Of a stretch of DNA of 64,000 nt, positions 57,919 through 64,000 are shown piece by piece. The DNA is from Nitrospirota bacterium. Lineage in GTDB: Bacteria > Nitrospirota > Nitrospiria > SBBL01 > JAADHI01. Location of the stretch: positions 1 through 64,000 of the forward strand of contig JAJDBU010000075.1 of NCBI GenBank assembly GCA_029261195.1. Reading direction: 5' to 3'. Within the stretch, counting starts at the first letter, position 1. Each line of letters begins with the position of its first letter. The position numbers and the translations under genes are program-made. Under the pieces are notes generated by a model, which was given only the letters and a program-made list of their open reading frames with translations, made no database searches and had not been told where the DNA came from.

Positions 57919-57943
57919 CTGTCCATTTTTCCCAGACCAGGTC
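57919..57943 (+). repeat. Right terminal inverted repeat of IS3 relic B
   Basis: TGTCCATTTTTCCCAGACCAGGTCA, five bases after the relic's stop. Its complement begins TGACCTGGT and pairs with the left end of element A (16 of 25 identical). Confidence 0.65.
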
Positions 57944-58032
57944 ACAAAAGGGAGGATAGTAGAGGGAAAGCGTTTGGCTAGATCGAAACCAAGAATAGAT
58001 GTTGCACCAAAGAGTAGAATAGAAGCATTCAC
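57944..58032 (-). pseudogene. Rossmann-fold (SDR/epimerase-like) gene stub cut by the IS
   Basis: The minus strand from GTG at 58032 reads MNASILLFGATSILGFDLAKRFPSTILPF and then stops matching at the IS right end. ILLFGATSILG resembles the nucleotide-binding turn of NAD(P)-dependent epimerases/reductases (usually GATGxxG). GAAGG lies about 13 bases upstream. Only about 29 codons remain; the rest is not in the window. It lies after the cspA terminator on the same strand. The identification rests on a short motif. Confidence 0.4.
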
Positions 58033-58068
58033 GGGAGACTTATAGCCTTCGGATGAGATCCAAAGCGC

Positions 58069-58110
58069 AAAAAAAATCCCCGTCGGAATTGTTCTCCGGC
58101 GGGGATTTTT
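58069..58110 (-). terminator. Terminator of cspA
   Basis: AAATCCCCGTCGGA and TCCGGCGGGGATTT form a long GC-rich stem with one G-T pair and a 7-base loop, flanked by A and T runs on both sides. It lies 20 bases after the cspA stop and could act in both directions. Confidence 0.85.
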
Positions 58111-58129
58111 AAATCAATAAATTCCTTTG

Positions 58130-58333
58130 TTAGGAAGTTTTAGTGACGTTAACGGCCTGCGGGCCTTTCTGGCCTTGTGTGATTTCAAACTCGACTTCAT
58201 CACCCTCATCAAGGGATTTGTAGCCGTCACCAGCAATGGCTGAAAAGTGAACGAAGACATCGTCTCCGTTCTCTGGGGTGATAAATCCAAAACCTTTACT
58301 GCTGTTAAACCATTTTACTGTTCCTGTACTCAC
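58130..58333 (-). CDS. Cold-shock protein, CspA family
   Basis: This 67-residue single cold-shock domain has RNP motifs KGFGFITP and VFVHFSAI. It binds single-stranded nucleic acids and acts as an RNA chaperone. The start is GTG with AGGAGA eight bases before it. The promoter is about 130 bases upstream, so the mRNA has a long leader as in cold-induced csp genes. A strong terminator follows, giving a single-gene unit. Confidence 0.95.
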   Translation of the reverse strand: MSTGTVKWFNSSKGFGFITPENGDDVFVHFSAIAGDGYKSLDEGDEVEFEITQGQKGPQAVNVTKTS

Positions 58334-58459
58334 TGTTTATGTCTCCTGAATATGTTATCAGCGCTTAAGCTGACGAAATGTCCAAAGTCATCTAAACTAA
58401 CAAGAAAGAGTGAGTGCAACTTACTTTTTCTGTCCTCTTTAATACTCTGGATCATGGGA

Positions 58460-58488
58460 AGTATCGCACAACAGCAATTAAAGGTCAA
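58460..58488 (-). promoter_or_regulatory. Candidate cspA promoter with long leader
   Basis: The minus strand has TTGACC, 17 bases, GATACT, giving a leader of about 120 bases before cspA. The leader has a 60-codon ORF ending at the cspA start, probably by chance. Bases 58489-58748 otherwise show no supported gene. Confidence 0.5.
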
Positions 58489-58748
58489 CACGTGACAATC
58501 CGCCGATTCCAAAGTATTTTTGACGATGCTTATTTGCCTTCTCCTAAAGGATCTGCCCTTCGTTTTCTGTTAAAGTGCCATAATATAAAACAGATCAAGA
58601 AACCGGAGAAGAACTTAGGAAAAAATCGGCAAAAAAACAGAACGAAAGGAAGGCCTACAGATGCCTCCTCTCGAAAAACGAATATTGCACTTAAAACGGA
58701 CAGCGTGCTAAAATTCTCTTAATTATTCAGCGTCTTATGGAGGGGAAC

Positions 58749-59051
58749 ATGTCGACCGAATCTCTAGCTTCTGCAAAAGCCGAACAAGAGGCCACACAGG
58801 AAATTCCACCTGTCAACTTTAGTTCTTTCATCCTGTCTTTGGCGACATCAGCACTCATCCATATCGGGGAACAGGCCAATCCGGCAACAGGAATAAAACA
58901 GGTCGATCTTCCGAATGCCAGACAGGTCATTGACCTCTTGGTGCTACTCAAAGAAAAGACTGCGGGCAATCTGAATCAGGAAGAAGGCAATTTGATTTCG
59001 CAACTGCTCTATACCTTGAGAATGAAAATCATCGCCTTAGAAAAGAAATAG
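58749..59051 (+). CDS. DUF1844 family protein
   Basis: The 100-residue cytosolic protein matches DUF1844: PPVNFSSFILSLATSALIHIGEQANPATG, then DLPNARQVIDLLVLLKEKTAGNLNQEEGNLISQLLYTLRMK. The function is unknown although the family is common in deltaproteobacteria, Nitrospirota and related phyla. The track starts at 58737, but GGAGGGG lies just before the ATG at 58749. tamB follows 59 bases later. Confidence 0.88.
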   Translation: MSTESLASAKAEQEATQEIPPVNFSSFILSLATSALIHIGEQANPATGIKQVDLPNARQVIDLLVLLKEKTAGNLNQEEGNLISQLLYTLRMKIIALEKK

Positions 59052-59110
59052 AGACGGAAGTCCAGTCATTCAGCCCTGACAATCATCGTTTCTCCGTGGT
59101 ATAAAACCCC

Positions 59111-62100
59111 ATGTTTGCAAAAAAGTGGGTTCTCTCTGCCTTCATCATTTGTTCTCTCCTTGTCGGCCTTTCCCAGGTTTTTCTTCAGAGTCAATTTGTT
59201 TCAGATAAAATTAAGGGCACAGTCGAGAACAGACTTAAGAAAATTTTAAAAAAAGAAGTGTCGATCGGCCATGTCAGAATCAGTCTTGTTTCAAGTGTTC
59301 TAATTGTTGAAGAGATTGCAATTCACTCCGATTCGACACGACTCTTGCCATTATTCTTTGCAAAAAAGATCCATATTTCCTTCAGTCCCGTCTCTTTTTT
59401 TAAAGAGACGCTCTTTATCAGAAAAATCACGATCGATGACCCTGTATTCTCTTTGAACGCCCAGAATAATTTACAAGGCAATCTAAATACGATGCCGGAC
59501 CTTTCAGGGCCAACAGTCTCACCCTCTCTGGATAAAAACCAAAAACCCTTATCTGTGCCTGTCATGATTCGTTCCATCCGCCTGAAGTCCGGTTCGCTCA
59601 GTTACAAAGGGGGTCAAATGGTGAAAGAGATTTCACTTTTAAATATCAATGGAGAGATCCGTCCAAACTTTGCTATGAGCCATTTTGAGATCGACCTGGT
59701 CGGAAAGGGAGGACATTACGTTCTGGAAGGGATATCGGGAAAGCTTTCGCGGCTTGAAGGTAAAATGTCGATCCAGCCTGAAAAGATCGTTATAAAGCGG
59801 GTGTTGCTTGCTTCAAGTCATGGCAAAATGCTGACAAGCGGTGAAGTCAGGTTAAAAGAAAAAGACCCTTTCGACCTCCAAATTGATCTAGGCTTACCCC
59901 TTGAAAACCTCGACTTCAACAAAATTGTCCGTGGGGACACTTCGATTTTTCATGAAAAACATCTCTCCGGAAACATCCGCTTCATGGGGAAACTTCGCGG
60001 TGACTACCCTGATTTTTCTATTGAAGGAAAGTCGAAGCTGACGAACTTTCAGGTCGGAGATGAAGCAGTCGCTTCTGCTGAGGCCGAGCTTCTTTATCAG
60101 GACGGGGCCATTTCAATCCCTTCGTTTTCGGGAAATATTTTTTCCGGGGCCTTTTCCGGAGTCGCCGAGATCAATATCAAGACAATGTTCGCAAGCACGG
60201 AGGGGAAAGGCAGAAGACCTCTGTTTGTCGTCGCACTGAGCGTAAAGGATCTCCCGCTTTACCCGGTTACGCAGCTGGCCTCAAAAAAGGGAGAGAAAAC
60301 AGCACTCGCCCTACGCGGCATTGCTGCATCTGGTGAGCTTGTGGTGTCAGATATGGGCATCAAAGAGAGACAATTACAGGGTTCAGGTCAGCTTTCATTG
60401 ACACGACAGGCACGTTTTTCACCGACGCTTACAAAAACAGCATCCCCTCTTGTGCGATTGGGCCGTCTTTTTATGAAGGGAGGGCTTCAGTGGGACCTCG
60501 CTAAAGGACACTTGGACTTCTCCCGGGGAAAGCTTTTTTTTCCGGACACCGAAATGCGTTTCGATGGAACCTGGCAGGACTCAGAAGGCCTCACCCTGAA
60601 TGCCGCCCTGAACAGCACTGAAATCCGGACAGTTGCGGAGGCTTTTCATTTTCCTTTAAGTGGTCGGTCTCATGTGAGCGGGGTCTTCAAGGGAGCGCCC
60701 ACAGGGCTGTCCTCCAAAAAAGAACCTTTGCCCGAATTTAAAGGAACAATCAAGCTTCAGAACTGGACGATTTTGAATCAGCCTTTTGCCAAATTGAGTG
60801 CCCATGTTGAGGTCAGGGGAAAGCAGATCCATTTCAAACAAGGCTTGCTCAAAGGTCGATCCAGCGCTTTAAATGGCGATCAGTGGCTGCCGCCTTCTGA
60901 GATTCTCTTTGGAGGTGAACTTCATCTCGACAAGCTGAAATCACCCTATTTTAACTTTCAGACACGCCTGAAGGCAGGTAATGCCCAAGAGGTCTTCGGG
61001 TTTTTTGACTTAAAAATCCCTCTTTACACACTTGCAAGTGGTCGATTAACAATTAATGGACGACCAAAAGACTTCAGTGTAAAAGGAATTTTAAGTTTGT
61101 CGGAGGGCTGGCTCTATGGCGAGCATTTTGACCAGGGGAGCGTCGACCTGACCGTGACTCAGGAAAAGGTACTCCTTCGTGACGCGATTTTTCAGCGAGG
61201 AAAAAGTCGGCTGACAGGAGAAGGCGAGATCGGATACGAACAACACTTCTCGCTCTCGCTCAAAGGCCATAAACTGCGCCTTGAAGAAACAGACTTCCTG
61301 AACCAGCATTTTCCCGATCTTCAGGGAAAGATTGAGTTGAGCGTGGAAGGGGGAGGGCAATTCAAGAAACCCGCTCTACAGTTTCGTGCCCAATTTGAGA
61401 CTCTTCGCTATCATAAGATCAATATGCTCAAAGGCAGCATCCGGGCCGACTGGATCGGTCCGAAAGTGGATTTTAATGCGGCATTCCCGGAAAGACATCT
61501 TTCAATTGTCGGCAGTGTCCATTTGACTCAGGACTATCCATTCGCTTTCCATAGCCGATTTTTAGGTCTGAAAATCGATCATCTATTAAAAGATCGACTT
61601 ACGGAGCCACTCAAAGATATCGCCCTTTTGGCCACCGGGGAATTGACCGGAAAGGGAGAACTTACTCATCTTGATGCACTGAGCTTTTCGGCACAGTTTT
61701 CCGATTTGGCCGCCGATTTCGGAAATTATCAGCTTAAGAATAACGGTCCCCTGAGCCTTGTGGCAAAAGACGGAGTACTCTTGTTCGATCAGGCTTCTTT
61801 TATAGGGCAGAATACTGCACTCACCCTGAACGGCAGTTTAAGCCTGCTAAAACGCTGGGATCTCTTTGTTAAAGGGGAAGCCGATCTTGCCCTGCTGTCT
61901 TACTTTTCCAAAACAATTTCTTCGGGCAGCGGAAAGGCTATCCTCGATCTGAGTGTAACGGACACATGGGAAGCGCCGCGCCTCCGGGGACAGCTGACCC
62001 TGAACTCAGGGAAGGTTCGGATGGCACGCTTGGCTCAGTCGATAGGCATCAATTCCTTGTCCGTCCTTTTCAATGAGCAACAGCTTATTCTTGAAAACAT

Positions 62101-63178
62101 GGAGGGTCAACTCGGAGGGGGACGTTTTCAGCTTGTTGGAAAGGCAAAGATGGCAGGTTTTGCTTTCAGTGCTTTCGGACTCTTCTTAAGCCTTGACCAG
62201 ACACGTGTAATGCTGGCTCCTAATCTCCCTGCCACCCTTTCGGGAGAACTTTTTTTCCAGGGTCAGGAAAAGCAGCAAGTTCTCAAGGGTGATTTGCACT
62301 TATTACGACTGGTCTATGACAAGCAGATTAACCTGAAAACGCTGGTCGGAGATCTCCGTGAAACCGGTGGGGATGTGCTTCCTTCGGAAGATGACCGACT
62401 CGGACAAACCGCGCTTAACATCCATTTCCTGGGAGACCAGGGTCTACGCATTGAAAACAATGTGGCGAAAGCCCCTTTAGGTATTGATCTGTTATTAAAA
62501 GGGACCATCGGGAATCCGATTTTGGTCGGTCGTGTTGATGTGCCGAAAGGAGAGGTCTTTTTTCTAAAAAACACCTTCCGTGTGCTTTCCGGTTCGGTCG
62601 ATTTTTTTAATCCGAAAAAAATCGATCCGACCTTCAATATGGAGGCAAGCACCGAGGTGCGCAATGTCATCACCGATCGAAATTACAAAATTGACTTGAG
62701 TCTATCGGGAACGGTTTCACAGGTCACGCTCAGATTCAATTCTTTCCCGGACCTTCCGGAAGATGACATCCTTGCGCTGCTGGCGATTGGAAAAACCTCT
62801 GCCGATCTTGATCAAGTCAAAGGGGGGGCAGGCACGGAGGCCGGTAATATTGCAGTCGGCGAGTTTTTATCGGAATCGGTTAACGAAATCAGCGGTGTTG
62901 TGGGTGATCCCCTGGAAGAACTGACCGGCGCCCGCTTAAAAGTAGATCCCTATATCAGCGGTACGGATTCCAGGACAACGACAGGAACACGTCTGACCGC
63001 AGAGAAACGACTACTAAAAGATCAACTGCTCGTCATCTATTCCACAACACTTGATCCGAATGAAGAAGATCTGATCAAGATGGTTTATGAGGTCAGCAGG
63101 AACGTCTCATTAATCGGAAACAGAGACGACAGTGGACAGATAGGGGGGGACCTCCGATTCCGATTCGAATTTCGTTAA
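59111..63178 (+). CDS. tamB: TamB-like translocation/assembly module protein
   Basis: This 1355-residue protein has one N-terminal helix (about 7-27) and an AsmA-like N terminus. Long repeating beta-strand segments form the periplasm-spanning groove. The C-terminal DUF490/TamB domain contains GEVFFLKNTFRVLSGSVDFFNPKKIDPTFNMEAS and FPDLPEDDILALLAIG. TamB works with TamA in outer-membrane protein insertion or lipid transport between membranes. The following gene encodes a TamA/BamA-like protein, supporting this. No strong ribosome site precedes the ATG. Confidence 0.92.
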   Translation: MFAKKWVLSAFIICSLLVGLSQVFLQSQFVSDKIKGTVENRLKKILKKEVSIGHVRISLVSSVLIVEEIAIHSDSTRLLPLFFAKKIHISFSPVSFFKETLFIRKITIDDPVFSLNAQNNLQGNLNTMPDLSGPTVSPSLDKNQKPLSVPVMIRSIRLKSGSLSYKGGQMVKEISLLNINGEIRPNFAMSHFEIDLVGKGGHYVLEGISGKLSRLEGKMSIQPEKIVIKRVLLASSHGKMLTSGEVRLKEKDPFDLQIDLGLPLENLDFNKIVRGDTSIFHEKHLSGNIRFMGKLRGDYPDFSIEGKSKLTNFQVGDEAVASAEAELLYQDGAISIPSFSGNIFSGAFSGVAEINIKTMFASTEGKGRRPLFVVALSVKDLPLYPVTQLASKKGEKTALALRGIAASGELVVSDMGIKERQLQGSGQLSLTRQARFSPTLTKTASPLVRLGRLFMKGGLQWDLAKGHLDFSRGKLFFPDTEMRFDGTWQDSEGLTLNAALNSTEIRTVAEAFHFPLSGRSHVSGVFKGAPTGLSSKKEPLPEFKGTIKLQNWTILNQPFAKLSAHVEVRGKQIHFKQGLLKGRSSALNGDQWLPPSEILFGGELHLDKLKSPYFNFQTRLKAGNAQEVFGFFDLKIPLYTLASGRLTINGRPKDFSVKGILSLSEGWLYGEHFDQGSVDLTVTQEKVLLRDAIFQRGKSRLTGEGEIGYEQHFSLSLKGHKLRLEETDFLNQHFPDLQGKIELSVEGGGQFKKPALQFRAQFETLRYHKINMLKGSIRADWIGPKVDFNAAFPERHLSIVGSVHLTQDYPFAFHSRFLGLKIDHLLKDRLTEPLKDIALLATGELTGKGELTHLDALSFSAQFSDLAADFGNYQLKNNGPLSLVAKDGVLLFDQASFIGQNTALTLNGSLSLLKRWDLFVKGEADLALLSYFSKTISSGSGKAILDLSVTDTWEAPRLRGQLTLNSGKVRMARLAQSIGINSLSVLFNEQQLILENMEGQLGGGRFQLVGKAKMAGFAFSAFGLFLSLDQTRVMLAPNLPATLSGELFFQGQEKQQVLKGDLHLLRLVYDKQINLKTLVGDLRETGGDVLPSEDDRLGQTALNIHFLGDQGLRIENNVAKAPLGIDLLLKGTIGNPILVGRVDVPKGEVFFLKNTFRVLSGSVDFFNPKKIDPTFNMEASTEVRNVITDRNYKIDLSLSGTVSQVTLRFNSFPDLPEDDILALLAIGKTSADLDQVKGGAGTEAGNIAVGEFLSESVNEISGVVGDPLEELTGARLKVDPYISGTDSRTTTGTRLTAEKRLLKDQLLVIYSTTLDPNEEDLIKMVYEVSRNVSLIGNRDDSGQIGGDLRFRFEFR

Positions 63179-64000
63179 TACGAGTTGCACTGCGAAGTAC
63201 CCTAACAGGGCTTCTCTGTCTTGGTTTTCTCATCTCTGATCTTTGTAAGGGGGCGGTTTTCGCTGTTGGCCCAGTGTCGAATTCCGATTCTGCTTCTGTG
63301 GCGGCGAAGGAGAAAAAAAACCGGGAAGGGGTGATGATCAAAGAGATCCTCTTTAATCAGAGACGCCCCTTTTCAGAGGAGAGACTGCAAGGACTTATCG
63401 GCTTCAAGTCAGGTGACCTTTTTCAGCCACGCTTAATCAGAAAAGCGGTGTCACAGCTTTATGAGACTGGCCAATTTAAAGAGGTCTGGGTCCTTGTCGA
63501 GTCCATTGATGAAAAACGCCTCCGACTGCGATTTCGCTGGCTCGAAAGCCGAAGGCTATCATCCGTCCAGATTTCGGGGAATCGCCACCTGAGCGATAAA
63601 AAGATTTTAAATGCCCTGGGATTATCGCCCGGAGACCGCTTCAGCGAAACAGCCTGGAATCGAGGCCTGGAGAATATCGCATCACTGTATCGTGAACTCG
63701 GATATTTTATCGCAAAAACAGCGTCGCACTTGCGGTCTTCTTCTGATGACAGACAGGGCGTGAATGCTTCCCTTGGGATTCGTGAAGGCACACGTGCCAG
63801 GATTCGCAAAATTTCTTTTCTGGGGGGAAATATTTTTTCCGATTGGAGGCTGCGCTTTAGAATCTACTCAAACAAGGGGGAGTTTTACGATGGCAAACGT
63901 TTAAAGGACGATCTTGAGATTCTGGAAAATTTCTACACAAAAAAAGGTTATGTCAAGGCGATCATCGGCCCGGTCCTTATCGACTATGACGAAGAGATGA
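63157..64000 (+). CDS. TamA/BamA-family outer-membrane assembly protein, partial
   Basis: A frame open from 63091 to the window edge encodes a leader (LRSTLTGLLCLGFLISDLCKGAVFA) and then POTRA-type domains: MIKEILFNQRRPFSEERLQGLIGFKSGDLF, LSSVQISGNRHLSDKKILNALGLSPGD and RIRKISFLGGNIFSDW. The barrel lies beyond the window. It is absent from the ORF track because it has no stop here. No ATG, GTG or TTG occurs in frame before 63274, inside the mature part. ATT at 63157 (AGGGGGGG seven bases upstream), ATA 63178 or CTG 63190 are candidates; 63157 is used. It overlaps tamB. Confidence 0.78.
   Translation, partial: MPIRISLIRVALRSTLTGLLCLGFLISDLCKGAVFAVGPVSNSDSASVAAKEKKNREGVMIKEILFNQRRPFSEERLQGLIGFKSGDLFQPRLIRKAVSQLYETGQFKEVWVLVESIDEKRLRLRFRWLESRRLSSVQISGNRHLSDKKILNALGLSPGDRFSETAWNRGLENIASLYRELGYFIAKTASHLRSSSDDRQGVNASLGIREGTRARIRKISFLGGNIFSDWRLRFRIYSNKGEFYDGKRLKDDLEILENFYTKKGYVKAIIGPVLIDYDEEM

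Larger units (their letters stand above)
54743..57943. mobile_element. Decayed integrated element at tRNA-Arg(ACG)
   Basis: From the tRNA rightward the region holds a truncated tyrosine integrase, a truncated IS3-type element, a toxin-antitoxin pair, a second IS3 relic in opposite orientation and a cut host gene. Nothing here is core metabolism, unlike both flanks. The left end is set by the tRNA. The right end at an IS inverted repeat (57943) is only the last recognisable mobile sequence. No copy of the tRNA 3' end was spotted on the right, so the original attachment site is lost or outside. Confidence 0.65.

Noticed and set aside
54780-58130. Second attachment site (copy of the tRNA-Arg 3' end)
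   Set aside because: No matching repeat was found by eye to the right of the integrase, so no attR is reported.
58330-58722. ORFs in and antisense to the cspA leader
   Set aside because: They lie over the predicted promoter and leader, lack ribosome sites and have no conserved pattern.

Overview
The window looks like the chromosome of a free-living Gram-negative bacterium. It has TamB/TamA-type envelope genes, Slp and other lipoproteins, an outer-membrane barrel protein, a meso-DAP-type MurE (DNPR motif) and several cyclic-di-GMP proteins. Gene content resembles Nitrospirota or deltaproteobacteria-like lineages. That is an inference from family resemblance and cannot be settled from this sequence alone.

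Layout. 0-6 kb: an MMPL-type RND exporter, a GGDEF cyclase, a small membrane protein and a DASS transporter. 6-10.6 kb: a tight trio of outer-membrane barrel, small PstS-like periplasmic protein and a membrane HAMP-PAS-GGDEF-EAL regulator. 10.7-14.6 kb: a UbiB-family kinase, a HEAT-repeat lipoprotein, a 52-aa DUF4177-like gene missing from the ORF track, and a PilZ protein. 14.7-19.5 kb: lspA, ileS and citrate synthase on the minus strand. 19.7-21.9 kb: an accessory cluster of a His/Arg-rich secreted peptide, ECF sigma factor, membrane (probable anti-sigma) protein, acidic secreted protein and basic DUF3106 protein. 22-25 kb: cupredoxin, xseA, a probable 6S RNA, zapA and a ZapB-like gene.

25-47.8 kb is one long minus-strand cell-wall and division (dcw) cluster. 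It runs from a strong promoter and four MraZ boxes through mraZ-rsmH-ftsL-ftsI-murE-murF-mraY-murD-ftsW-murG-murC-murB-ddl-ftsQ-ftsA-ftsZ. It continues into pgeF-yggS-proC-yggT-divIVA-yggU and a small penicillin-binding protein. Most junctions overlap or are only a few bases apart, so peptidoglycan precursor synthesis and septation are probably co-expressed. A perfect 15-bp-arm hairpin sits between ftsA and ftsZ. mutS, acs and an Slp lipoprotein follow.

53.8-58.1 kb: three tRNA genes (Arg-CCT, Ser-GCT, Arg-ACG), then a decayed mobile region beside tRNA-Arg(ACG). It holds a 5'-truncated tyrosine integrase fused to a 3'-truncated IS3-type element, an intact toxin-antitoxin pair with a palindromic operator, a second frameshifted IS3 relic in the opposite orientation, and the stub of a Rossmann-fold gene cut by that relic. 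Core genes resume with cspA, a DUF1844 protein, tamB and a TamA/BamA-like gene that runs off the window and has no ATG, GTG or TTG start in frame before its signal peptide.

No CRISPR array, rRNA operon or clearly new defence system was seen. The least explained parts are the sigma/DUF3106 cluster, the barrel/PstS-like/c-di-GMP trio, the ftsA-ftsZ hairpin and the start of the TamA-like gene.
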